The notes under the pieces were generated by a model, which did no database searches, was not told the origin of the DNA, and worked only from the letters and a program-made list of their open reading frames with translations. The position numbers were made by a program, and so were the translations under genes. A stretch of DNA of 64,000 bases from Xylaria sp. FL1777 (taxonomy: Eukaryota > Ascomycota > Sordariomycetes > Xylariales > Xylariaceae), in the NCBI GenBank assembly GCA_022578965.1, contig MU400604.1, positions 62,001-126,000 of the forward strand, in the 5' to 3' direction. Shown one piece after another: positions 48,951 through 60,091 of the stretch (the stretch's first letter is position 1; each line of letters begins with the position of its first letter).

Positions 48951-49445
48951 TATAACAAACTTATTATATATTAATATAATAGGTTTGCTTTTAAGGTTTT
49001 AATTTATAAATAACAATAGGATTTTTAATAATAGTTCATTAAAAAGGTTTTTAAAGTACTTTTATTATTGTGCATTAATAAAGGTCTTAAAAAATTAAAA
49101 GTAATAAATGTATTAATGCTTAATAGTTATAAAAAAATTAATAACTAAAAAACTAGAACTAAATAAATAATTAAATATAAAAAATGCATAATTATATAAA
49201 CAAAGAAAAAGTAAAAAAAGTAATGATTTTTTTTAAATTACTGCAAGTTTAATAAGCATTAAATTATTATAAGCCTAGTAAGCTTTAAATTACTATAAGT
49301 TTAGTAAGCTTTAAATTACTATAAGCTTAGTAAGCTAAGTAAGTTGTTATATAACTTTAGCTTTAGCTAGCAAAAAAAGAAGTGCATAATATATATAAAG
49401 GCATTAAGCCGCTTTAAAAGCTACCTTTATGCTAATTTTATAACA
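48951..49445 (-). repeat. Right LTR of element 3 (5' LTR in sense)
   Basis: It is collinear with 34016-34510, starts TATAACAAAC and ends TTTTATAACA. The tandem units lie at about 49258-49335. Confidence 0.85.
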
Positions 49446-49450
49446 AAGAT

Positions 49451-50096
49451 TTAGTAGTTCTTTATAAATAATAATACTTTTATTTTTTTTTGCTAAAAAT
49501 AATGCCTTTAAACTTACTATATAAGCTTTAAAAAAGTATAATTAGCTCTTTTAATACTTTTTTGCTTTAAGTTTAGCTATTTAGCTAAAAGTACTAGCAA
49601 TAGTACTATTAAGCTATATTAATAGCTTAAATAAGCTAAATTAAATTAACAAGCTAAATTAATAAGCTAAATTAATTAATATTGCTAATATTATTGCAAA
49701 TTTAAGCAAATTAGCTATTTTTAAGCTATTTTAGCTATAATAAAAAAATTTAGTTATTTTAGCTGTTTTTGTGTAGTTTAGCTATTTATAAGCTATTTTA
49801 ACTACAATTAAAAAACTAGCTATTTTAGCTATTTGTAGCTATTTTAGCTATAATTAAGCTATAACAGCATTTTTTAGCTATTATAACGTTTTTTAGCTAT
49901 TTATAGCTTTTTTAACTAATTATTAAAGTGCTTAAATAAGTAGCTAGCTTAAAGGTTTAAAGCTTATATATATTAACTTTTGAATAATTAAATAATGCTA
50001 ATATTATTGCTAGCAAGCAGATTTATATAATATTTGCTTATGCAAGTGCTTTTTTAATACGGCAAGATTGTTGTTACATGATTAATTCTTTATGCA
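49451..50096. other. RIP-mutated right piece of the TIR element
   Basis: AT-rich sequence with many repeats of TAGCTATTTTAGCTAT type lies between about 49690 and 49920. The last 40 bases before the inverted repeat are less AT-rich. No gene can be read. Confidence 0.5.
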
Positions 50097-50151
50097 TGCC
50101 AAGCAATCTTAGCAACGGTTGCCATTCAGTCTTTTTAGGGTAAATACGGTA
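50097..50151 (-). repeat. Right terminal inverted repeat of the island
   Basis: This is the inverted partner of 23317-23371. A further partial copy of the inner motif (GGCAAGATTGTTG) lies just inside at about 50061-50073, like a subterminal transposase-binding repeat. The sequence returns to normal composition immediately outside. Confidence 0.92.
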
Positions 50152-51146
50152 CTTAGTCCACCCCGGGTTTTTAATGTCGGTGCAGCCGAAATCGAGATTT
50201 AGTGTCAAAGCTGTCTGCACAATTACCTGCATCAGCAATTGAAATCCCAGTACCGGTAGTTACCGTGCTGTATCAACAAGATAATAGTATACCGTGCCAA
50301 AAAGCTACACACGCATACTGCATAGGAGGCTGACAAGGCTAGGCTGTTTTTTTGGCTGACTACATATAAGGATTTGTCTGAGGCTGATAAATGTTTGCAT
50401 AGTTGACTAACTCAAAGAAGACGCAGCATGATCCTCTGTGTCTATTGCTTTGCTGAAAAAAATTCTCAAATTGAACTCTGTATGCTAACTAGCTGTAGTC
50501 GTGAGACCCATATGCATTGGAAACAACCCTTAACTTGGCACAACGAGTAAGCTATCTTATACTTGCATACATCTATGATCATGTGAAGCAATTTATTAAC
50601 AACTCTTGTCCCTTACCTGCTCTCCTACTCTACTACCTACTCCTGATATTCGGACTTGTTAACCTGGGAGTGTCTGGATTATTTCCATAGAGAAACATGA
50701 CCTTTCCCATAGACCCAGTACTTTGCTTGATAACCTTTTTGCTAAGCGAGCCTTCCCTGGAAACAACGCTATATCATTAGTACCCGTCATATTCTGTCCT
50801 TCCAAATACTATATTTATTGTTGTAAATTTATATTTGTATGTGAGATAAGTATTGAATAGGTCCTAGTTATATGCACTTTTAACATTAGGGGTTCTTTTT
50901 CATGTGATTGGGTGAATACCTACGCAGTATGCCAGAACTACCTATCCACTTGCACTAACCGCCTCGGTAAGTTAGTGGAGTTATGTGATGGTCCCCACCT
51001 TTGATTTATTAGCGTCCGCCGATAAGCGCCTCTTTGGCCAGATAAGGGGATCCTTGGTAATCTTTCAATCGTCACTGCAAATATCTCCTCCACCTTGAAT
51101 TCAAGCAACCCTAACACATAGGCAGACAACGCGCGACCACTCCGTT
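50152..51146. other. Spacer between the AT island and the MPP-alpha gene
   Basis: Normal base composition resumes at once. No recognisable protein is seen, only short frames. The last 200 bases are the presumed promoter and leader of the peptidase gene. Confidence 0.5.
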
Positions 51147-52948
51147 ATGTTTCGCGCGTATACAGCCAAGTCTCTAGTCAAGGGCCTTGCCTCACCCGTG
51201 CGTGGAAGGGCCGGGATAGCCCGCCTGCCGTTGAGCCGGAGCCTCGCGACTGTTGAAGTTCCACCTGCCAAGGTAGCCAAACCCTTTTCTCAGCTGTCTT
51301 TACATGTATACATATGCATATCCTAACACTTCTTCAGGAGCCCACTGAACTCGATCGCATCACGACACTTCCAAATGGCGTTCGCGTCGCATCCGAAGCC
51401 CTTCCTGGGTCTTTCTCCGGTGTCGGTGTTTATATCGAGGCCGGATCGCGATTCGAAACTCCTCAGCTAAGCGGATTGAGCCATATCGTCGATCGTCTAG
51501 CCTTCAAGTCCACCACCAGCAAATCGGGCGCGGATGTCCAAAAGACTGTCGAGTCTCTGGGTGGAAACATACAATGTGTTTCTTCCAGAGAATCTATCAT
51601 GTACCAGGCTGCTACTTTCAACTCTACAGTCTCCGTGGCAGCTGAAATGCTCGCCGACACCGTCCGAAATCCCCGTATTACCCCAGAGGAGGTCTCTCAA
51701 GAGCTTGCCACCGCTGAATATGAGATCACCGAGATATGGAGGAAGCCCGAACTCATTATGCCTGAATTGGTACACATGGCAGCTTTTAGAGCTAATACTT
51801 TGGGCAACCCACTATTATGTCCCCAGGAACGCATACCACAGATCGATAGGTCAGCCATTAAGACATACAGAGATACCTTCTATCGCCCGGAACGAACAGT
51901 CGTAGCCTTCGCCGGTGTTCCTCACACTGAGGCTGTGCGGTTAGCCACTGAATTCTTTGGTGACATGAAATCCACCGGACCGCCGTTGCTATCAAGATCG
52001 GGCTCAGAAACATCTGTAAATTCATTGTCATCAGCCGAGTCCTCGTCTTCCCCACCCTCATCTCCGTCATCCACAAAATCGACCCAACAATCTTCCAGTT
52101 TCTTGTCTAAACTACCCCTTTTCAAGAATATCTCTACTTCTGCGAGCGCGAATGCTGCCGTTGTTGATTCCGCGGCTGTTACCCCAGCAGTAGACAACAT
52201 TCTTGCTCCCGCTCGATATACCGGAGGTTTCATCTCACTTCCTACTCAACCACCTTCTCAAAACCCTATGATACCCGCTTTCAGTCACATTCACATCGCA
52301 TTTGAAGGACTGCCTATAGCATCCAAAGACATATATGCGCTTGCGGCATTAAATACCCTGCTCGGCGGTGGCGGCTCATTTTCCGCCGGTGGTCCCGGAA
52401 AGGGCATGTACTCTCGATTGTACACTAACGTTCTCAATCAACATGCCTGGGTGGAGAATTGTATGGCTTTCAACCATTCATACACAGACTCTGGTTTGTT
52501 TGGCATATCTGCAATATGTACGCCCGGCCGTACCTGGCACATGCTGGATGTAATGTGCCAGGAACTCAGAGCGCTTACCATGGATACCGGCTTCTCAGCA
52601 CTTACTGAAACGGAAGTCAAGCGTGCCAAGAACCAACTTCGATCGAGTCTGTTGATGAACCTTGAGAGTCGTATGGTCGAGTTGGAGGATCTTGGCAGAC
52701 AAGTCCAAGTTTATGGTCGGAAAGTACCAGTACTAGAAATGTGCCATAATATCGAGAAGCTAACCGTGAAGGATCTTCGAAACGTCGCAAGGAAAGTTCT
52801 TGGCGGCCTTGTTGAGAACAAGGGAAACGGTAGTGGAGCTCCTACCGTCGTAATACAAGAAGCAGATGCACCACAATTCACCGCGAAGCCGATGAGTTGG
52901 GAGGACATTCAAGATAGGATATTCAGATGGGGGCTCGGCAAACGGTAG
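51147..52948 (+). CDS. MAS2: Mitochondrial processing peptidase alpha subunit
   Basis: Exons are 51147-51272 and 51338-52948 (578 residues). The intron starts GTAGCC and ends with a clear CTAAC branch site and TTCAG. Exon 1 encodes an Arg/Lys/Ser-rich mitochondrial presequence (MFRAYTAKSLVKG and on). The M16 peptidase fold follows: RITTLPNGVRVASE, then SGLSHIVDRLAFKST, where the zinc-binding HxxEH of the beta subunit is replaced by HIVDR, as expected for the non-catalytic alpha subunit. The glycine-rich substrate loop LLGGGGSFSAGGPGKGMYSR is present. A Ser-rich low-complexity insert spans about residues 255-338. With the beta subunit it removes presequences from imported proteins in the matrix. 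A polyadenylation-like AATAAA lies at 53160. Confidence 0.95.
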
Positions 52949-53428
52949 AGGTCGGGTCTTATTTCGAAGAAATAATGGCCCGTGGCGCCGGTTGTTCATA
53001 TATTCTCCGTGCTACATATACTTCAGAACAGTGGCGCGGTGTACAAATTAAGAGGTCAGGAACTATCACAGAGGTTGCACTCTACTATAGATAGGCAGTT
53101 GCAGCCGTGTATAAGCATGTAACAACAGGACTGATGAAAAAATGACACATCGCATTTTAATAAAATTTACAAAGTACTTCGGGATGTTTCTTTTCACATG
53201 TGCGCAACCTCACCTTCTTCCTGGTTGAATTACTCAGGACTCACAAGCAGTCAGTTGTCTATTAACACTTAATCACTACTCTTTCGGGTTTTGACATCAA
53301 ATTTGGAATCCATGCTAGATGGTTGAAAATATAATCACATACAGTAGTAGTTCCAAGTATAAGGTAACTTAGGTATTAAAGAGAGCAGATACTATTCTGC
53401 CGACTATAGGAAAAACCATACCGCACCA
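52949..53428. other. Convergent intergenic region
   Basis: This is the shared trailer of the peptidase gene (+) and the rhamnosidase gene (-). AATAAA at 53160-53165 suits the + strand transcript. No gene is seen. Confidence 0.5.
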
Positions 53429-55673
53429 TTACAACTTTCCAGATAACGTCACAACCGCCTTCTTCCCACCTTCAACCCGCACCTCCTCCTCTGAACCAGG
53501 GCCACCTACCGTCCCCGTGGTGCCATTCGGCGGATCAACAGTGACAACGATATCACCAGCGGAGTTCCTCCGCCAACTAACGCCCAGCGGTCCGTACGGC
53601 GTCGGGACCACCCCCTGAGCCCAGGCGATATCATCCGTGGCAACGGGATTCACGACCCACGCCGCGAAGCCGGGCTTCGCAGGCTTGACGCCGAGCAAGT
53701 ACGTGCTCAGCAGCGGCGTGACGCCCGTCGACCAGCCGTGCGCAAGACTAGTATCCGCAGCCTCGTACTTGGCGCCGCCGGCACCAATGCCCTCCCAATG
53801 CGTGACGCCGGGGTCCTGCGCCGCCATCCACCCCCACGTGCGCCGGACGAGGTCGAGGGCGCCGGCAACATCGCGGCCGCCCTCGAAGCGCGCCGCCGCC
53901 TCGAAGTACGACGTGAACGCGTACACGCGCTCCGAGAACCCGGCCCCGAGTGCCTCGCCGCCACCATCGTAGAACGCATTCCCGTACCCCCGCGCCGTGC
54001 TCCCGGCCAGATACCGCAGCGCCGCCGCCGCCGTCGTGGCGTTCGCTATCCCCGCCAGCACGGCCAGGCTGTTCCCGTCCTGCGCATGCGCGCTGCACCC
54101 GGCCCCCGCGCACCGCCGGTCCAGGTACGCCGACACCGAGGCGTCCCACAGCGTCCTCTGGAAGCCGGCGGAGACGGCCGCCGCGAGGGCGCGCCACCGC
54201 GTCGCGTCTTCTGCCATGGGCGGGTCCGCGAGCTCGGCTAGCTCTGCGGCTTTGTTCAGAGCTAGCACGTATAGCGCGCTGTAGTAGGCTGCGGATCCCG
54301 GGCGCGGGAGGAACGCGTAGTCGCCGTATCCGTCGGGGCGCACGAGGAGCTGCGTCGCGCTGTCCGTGTGCGCGGGGTAATATGTGTCGAGGACCGCGGC
54401 CATGGCGGCGTAGTGCGCGGCGAGGTACGAGGTGTTGCCCGTGTAGAAGACGTAGTCCCAGCTGCAGGTGATCCAGTAGAGGGGGTAGTCGAAGAGCGAG
54501 AGCGTGTAGTCGTTGATGCTGGCGGGCGGGATCCAGCCGTCGGCGCGCTGGTGAGACGCTAGGTCCTCGAGCACGTTGAGCGAGGCCAGCGAGGTGTCGT
54601 GCGAGAGGTAGCTTGTTAGCGACGCCACTGCTAGGTCGCCTATGTACGGGTCTCGATCCCGCTTTGCGCCGTCGTGGAGGACGAGCTTGTTGAGCAGTGT
54701 TGCGCTTGTTGCGCCGCGGGGCTCTGTGTCGTTGTCCCTGAAGATGTCTGTCACCATCTCAACTGTGTATACCCCGTCATACCACCATTGGGTTAGGTTG
54801 GTGTCGGAGCACTCGAACCATCCTGTGAATGTGGCCGGTGTGCCCAGATACCCGGACCAGCGTAGGCTTACAGACGTGATCTCTACTTGGCCGGCAGCAG
54901 ACGTGTACGGCGCATCTGTCGTCAGAGCGTCCAGTGAGATCCGGACATATCGGAACGCATGCAAGCCATCAGAGCAGACTTTGTTATCGTACTCACAGCC
55001 CCATTGGTCTTCCCAAGTATACGGGCTATTCTTGACGGCGATCTAGGGACACGATTGTGAGCCCTTGTGTCTGCTCCCCCAAAATAAATTATGGAGTTAT
55101 TATATTGTTTTCTTACCTGATCTGTTCCAGTAGTGACGAGTTGAGGTGGATCCTGTCGTGGAAATACTCAGCCCCTGAGATACAACGTTGATTCTCATCA
55201 TAGTGTTTGTTTTGAGCCACGTTGACACGAAACTACGATGTATAAGAATGAAAACGGCATACCCCCTGCGCCCTGTCTGAGCGTGTGTAATCACTACGAT
55301 CAGTAAGATACTCAAGGGCCTCCGAAAATGCCAACCGAATCCCTGGAAAGCTCTGGGACGACCCATTCGCCGAGCCAGCGAACTCGAGCAACAGCTGACC
55401 GACGACATTCTGGCCAAAGTCAATAACAAGCGTCGGGATTTCACCCGAGCCATCGGTTCCAGTGAGGACAGTCGTGGTAGACCCCGTGATTAGTCCCTCG
55501 GCATCCTTAACATCGCCTTGCGTGTAATTCGACAGTATAGTCGCCGGACGCACGATGGTGCTATTCGGGGCGCGCACATACTGGTGCCAGCTCGGCGAGT
55601 CTTGCGCGAGTGCTAGAAAAGGCAACACGAAGGCCACTGGCCAGAGGGCTGAGACGAGTGAGCATGCGCGCAT
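53429..55673 (-). CDS. Secreted GH78 alpha-L-rhamnosidase
   Basis: Exons are 55673-55263, 55152-55117 and 55042-53429 (686 residues). The introns start GTATGC and GTAAGA. The middle exon is only 12 codons and bridges to TTGTDQIAVKNSPYTW, a conserved block of the family. The signal peptide covers about residues 1-23 (ending ALAQ). Jelly-roll type domains precede an (alpha/alpha)6 catalytic domain. The motif DGAKRDRDPYIGD (about 273-285) matches the position of the general-acid residue in GH78, and the second acid fits THWEG (E566). W/Y-rich runs such as YPLYWITCSWDY are typical. It should release terminal rhamnose from pectin, flavonoids or other plant glycosides outside the cell. The C-terminal half of the gene is very GC-rich. 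Confidence 0.92.
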
Positions 55674-56779
55674 GATGTCTCAAGTCTTCAACTTATCCCA
55701 GCAACATGCAGCAGAAACGAAATTGGACGTATAGTGAAAACAGGTAAAGAGGTAAGTAGATGACTGAGAGCCGTAAGCAGACTGAAAACCTTTCACACCT
55801 CTGCCTCAATCCTTTATAAAATTCCATCCAGCGCGGGAGGGGGTTGTAAGTATGTATTCACATACTCTGTCGCTTCACTTCGATACGGGAAGGAATTGCG
55901 GTTCAATCGAATCCAAAACTGGAAACATTCACCATCAAATAAGCCCAGCCACGACGTAACCGTCACACAAGCTCGGCACAATGTCAACCGACCCCTCGGG
56001 TATGGACTATGGGGTGCAGTGCTCGCCATGACACCGATAGCCCCGAGAAAGGATTGTCGGCCATACGTATGGGGCAGGTGGGAAATGGTGCCGGACCCCG
56101 GACCAAGACGACGGCGTGTCGATCATGCGCTTTCTCCGCATTATCGGTAGTGCTGAACGTAGGCGAGCTTGGTGACAACGTTGCAGCCGGTGCTGCCGAG
56201 CCTCCCTAGGCTTTTGCCGTGCAGGGGTATCAGCGGTATGATTTATACTAGTTAACCTTTCTGGGTCGAGGCCTGACCTTTCAGTTATGGCAAGGCTGAA
56301 TATATAAGCGAGGAGCAGATCTCGTAGTGTTCGGCACCTAACATTGTAATTTTACGTCTTACAAGTGAGGGCTTGGTCACTGTCGACTAGAAAAGCGCGG
56401 CCATGTATCCTAGTAATCACATCCTAAGAATGACACAAATTATTCGGTCCTAGATTCCCATATCGCAACGCAAACACAAGAACGTAGGGTATGGACGACT
56501 TCAGAAGACATGATCACGTATGGGATAACACCTTAGTTATCTTCGCACCATCACGAGCATGTTGAATTGTCACGGAGGGGAAGACTGTACAAAGTTGTAA
56601 ATAAGAGAGCATATCGCTTCCATGAATTTGTAATGAGCACTTCAGTTTTATTCCATGACTATACCGCAGGACCTGAAGCTTGGTCTATCGATTTTACCCC
56701 AACGCCGTCTCGAGCCATAAAGCTACTTATATGCCCGCGCACCTTGTACCTGAAGTCACTTTTATGGGCAAGTCAGGAC
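55674..56779. other. Intergenic region upstream of the rhamnosidase gene
   Basis: This lies between two minus-strand genes and contains the rhamnosidase promoter and the trailer of the glutamate dehydrogenase gene. Short frames on both strands have no recognisable content. Confidence 0.5.
55813..55821 (-). promoter_or_regulatory. TATA-like box of the rhamnosidase gene
   Basis: TTTTATAAA on the minus strand lies 140 bases before the start codon at 55673. That distance suits a fungal core promoter with a leader of about 100 bases. Assigned by position only. Confidence 0.35.
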
Positions 56780-59700
56780 TCAAGATGATTCCAACTTAGC
56801 CATTCTTTTCGACATGCTACAAAGAATGTTAGTATGTTTCTCGAGTATAAGAAAGATCATCAGATATAGAACTTACAAGTCATAGAAAGCAAATTGACTA
56901 GGCTGACTGCCGAACTCGTATACAAAACGAGATGCCAAATAGCTTCCGAAAATCGCTCGGAGATAGGTATCTGGAACACGCGTAATAATTGCATCGAGCC
57001 CAAGCTTCTCCAAGAGAAGCTTGGGGAGAGCATCAGCTAGTACTGATCGTCGGATTTTCTCGTTCTTCCATAGATCAGACTGCTGCAGCTCTTCATCGAG
57101 GTCTGTGATAGCAACAGACAATTTATCAGAGAGCACTGCACGAGGCACACCAGTTTGTTCATGCTCCCTCCAGATTGCCTCGAATTCTAGACGGGCGTTC
57201 CCGCAAATTGTCTCTTGAACTTGTTTCACGTATGCCTTGTAAAATTCAGGTGCCTGGCCTCGATCATCACAGCACATATTCTCTATGAATCCTTCGTCAT
57301 CGAAGCTGAGTGAGGCGAGAACCTCAAGCGATGATGATGTAACACCACCTTTGTTTGCGGATGCATCTTTGAATAAAATGCACCCAGCTTCTTCCAACCG
57401 CAGTTTGGCGTCTTGCGTAATGAACAAGTTAGCTCCTTCGACGATGTATGGTATTTTTGTTCTGCCATCTTTGATAAGCCTGTTGACCGTCGAAAGGTCA
57501 ATGGACTCAGGACGACCACCACAAGGTACAAAACAATCTGTTAGGTCGGAATCTCGTAAATGAAAGACATTACGGAAGGAAGTTCCACTGTTAACGAACT
57601 CGCCGGAAGGCAATGTAATGTTTGAATCGTCACACAAGACACGATAGCCATCTGGTGATAGTTTTGAAATATCAAAATGAGAAATCATGACACGGTTCTT
57701 GGCTAACCGGCGCAATTCGTCCTTATCGATCCCATTGGGATCAACCAGGACACCGGAACCGTCCACAATGGCAGTATATTTCTCATTGCTGAGAAGTATT
57801 TCGTTGCTTCCCAGGTCGCCGTCAGGACCACCAGTCTGCATCTTTTTGACCGTGGCAGGATCAAGGTTCAGCTTGCGGTAGATGCCCTTAACATACTCCC
57901 TCACTGACAATGTAGTCATGCCATATGCGTCGTGCGGAATGCCGCCCAGCTTGGGAGATTTGCCCGTGAAAAAGGACTTCCACCAAGGGGCGCCTCGGAA
58001 GCGAGCGTGCTCTGTAGCCCAGTCCACCAGGTCAGCCGTGTTTTCGTCGGGACCCAAAAATAGAATCTCTTCCTTGCGATGGAGGTCAACTATAGGATTC
58101 TTGATACCCGGCGTTTGGGCAGGGAGTAGAAGATCCAAGATGCTATCGATATATTTCTCGAACGCTTCGCGTGCTCGGTCTTGCTGCTTAGCATCAAGCA
58201 AAATGACACCCTTGGAACCACCCTCTGGGATGTCCTTGTTCTTGCGTTGCTGTGTGCTTGCAAGGCCATAATTTTCATCAAAAAGATTTCTCGCATTGAT
58301 GCTGAATGCCTCCTTGCTGCGGGATTTCACGATTCTGATACCTCCTCGAGCGACATCCTTGAATCGAAGATGAAAGCCGCGTGCCTCGGCACTTATAACA
58401 AGAAACATGCCATACAGGCGACGGGGATATTCTGATTCTGGAAGGAAGGTTGGGTCAAGACGGAAGCTCAAAGCTACTTTGGTAGGTGTGAAGTAGTTCG
58501 TCTTCAAAACAGCATTGTTAAAGATACGAAAAGCGGTCATAACCATCTCTTCGTGTTCATTGGACACTTCTCGGCTAATCTTTTCCTTTAGGAGGGCATC
58601 TGACAGAATATCAACCGAAGGAGTGGGGGCAATGAGATGTCGTTCGAACCCAGCACCAACAGCTAGATGAATACTGGCGAAGGCTGCATATAGAGATCTG
58701 ACTAACTCGGGGTAGGACGAGATAATCTCTAAAATATAGTCAGGAGTAAATGTCTCAGTGCGTAGGCGGCGCTTCAGTTTAGAAAGCATCTCTGCGTGTG
58801 CCGCGTTGGTGGCATTCAGGGCATTTCTGATGGATGTGTACTCAGGGCCTAAACGGTTCAGGAAGTGTTGAACGAAAACCCAAACGCAATGTCCGTAGAC
58901 GGTTTCCTGGAGACTCAGCTGTCCAGACGCGAACAGTGGGTGAAGCTTGTTCTGCGGAATACAGTATAACAGAGAAATTTCTTTGGTGATCTGGTGAATT
59001 GATTGCTCAATGGGCATAGAGTTGGTTTCCCGATTTCCGGACGGCTTCAAGTAAATACTCATAACGGTTATTCCGTTTGAGAATTGCTCAACATATTTTC
59101 TGGAGCTAGTAACCCCATAGTAATGGTATAAGTCACTCAAGGCGCTGAAAAGGCCACGGGCTGTGCGGGAGCGGAATGCGACAACAAGACGTTTCTCCTC
59201 TGTGCCTTCTATATCGAATACTTCGATCACCGGCCCCGTACGGCTGACAGCGAGCTTGATAATGTCATGATAAATCAACTTGGTATTCTTAGTCGCCTTC
59301 GTCAAAAACATCCTATCGCTGATGACTTCAAGACGGGTCTCATCGGGGGCTGGCCTTGAGTCCACAAACTGGCACTGATACACGAAGTAGCAACGCAGGG
59401 AGGTAGTAGATGATTCGTCGTTAGATAGAGATACAGGCGAGCGAAAGGTCTCAACCCGGAATCTCTTATCGTGATCCGCGTGGTCAAGATACTTCGCTTC
59501 CAATCTGTTCTCATAGCGCGGACCCTTGATATTAGAAAGTCCAGGGACGCTCGTGTCGATGTAGATAGCGTGGTCTATAGCCTCCATATCTAGTTGTATT
59601 TCTTCGCGCCTGTCTATGCGGGAATGGGCTGCAACTTTGGCGGCATACATTGATGTAATTATTGTTGCAATAACCTCTGCTTTTTCCATCTGGAAGTAAA

Positions 59701-60091
59701 CATCATCTATGCCCAGTTCGTTGTAGAACCAGGATATCTGTTCTTCCAAATGTGAAACTGGAATCCAGTCATCCTTTGCGATGATTTCTTTGACTACGAA
59801 TTGTTAGCAACACAGCCTATCCAGGCACTGTGATCGTATAACGGGCTTACCTGCGGTCATCTGCGCTTCCTTGCCCTTGAACTCCGGAGCGATGTACCCG
59901 ACCGTAGCGGATCGTAAGACCTTGTGTCCATTGTGCCCATTCTGACCATCAACCCTGTCACTACCGAGCGGGACAGTGAAGTGGGTGGGCTGGGGCGAAG
60001 GATGGCGAGAGACTTGTTCATCCTTAATCTTGCTCAGCAACTTATTAGCGGGGGCCGAAGCCTCTGCTGAAGCTAGGTTACTGGAAGTCAT
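56780..60091 (-). CDS. GDH2: NAD-specific glutamate dehydrogenase (large fungal type)
   Basis: Exons are 60091-59851, 59793-56877 and 56816-56780, giving 1064 residues, close to the usual length of this class. The last intron (GTAAGT..CTAAC..GTAG) removes an apparent TAA and adds DFMSKRMAKLESS to the end. Visible motifs are RFKDVARGGIRIVKSR (about 557), IPEGGSKG (602-609, substrate site) and GGPDGDLGSNE (735-745, nucleotide-binding fold). The N-terminal 450 residues are the regulatory extension that marks the large NAD enzymes. The enzyme degrades glutamate to 2-oxoglutarate and ammonium. It is usually induced by amino acids and repressed by glucose, though no such site was verified here. An upstream in-frame ATG at 60256 exists, but MTSSNLASAEAS at 60091 is the more likely start. 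Confidence 0.94.

Larger units (their letters stand above)
34016..49445 (-). mobile_element. LTR retrotransposon 3, minus strand, interrupted by element 2
   Basis: The LTRs are 34016-34510 and 48951-49445, each 495 bases, in reverse orientation to those of element 1 and of the same type. Target duplications are AAAAT (34011-34015) and AAGAT (49446-49450), again differing by one G-to-A change. Removing element 2 and one copy of its duplication leaves about 7.7 kb, the same length as element 1. Its halves are 34016-38671 and 46405-49445. Confidence 0.87.
23317..50151. mobile_element. AT-rich RIP island: TIR DNA transposon carrying three nested LTR retrotransposons
   Basis: The island is delimited by a 55-base inverted repeat at its two ends, beginning TACCGTATTTACCC. 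Inside, A and T dominate almost completely from about 23500 to 50060, with whole lines containing only a handful of G or C. Stops occur in every frame. Subtracting the two LTR-element loci (25051-32745 and 34016-49445) and their target duplications leaves about 3.7 kb in three pieces: 23317-25050, 32751-34015 and 49451-50151. This is plausible for a Tc1/mariner or pogo/Fot-like element with TA target duplication. No transposase motif can be read in the mutated remains, so the family is an inference from the ends only. Confidence 0.75.
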
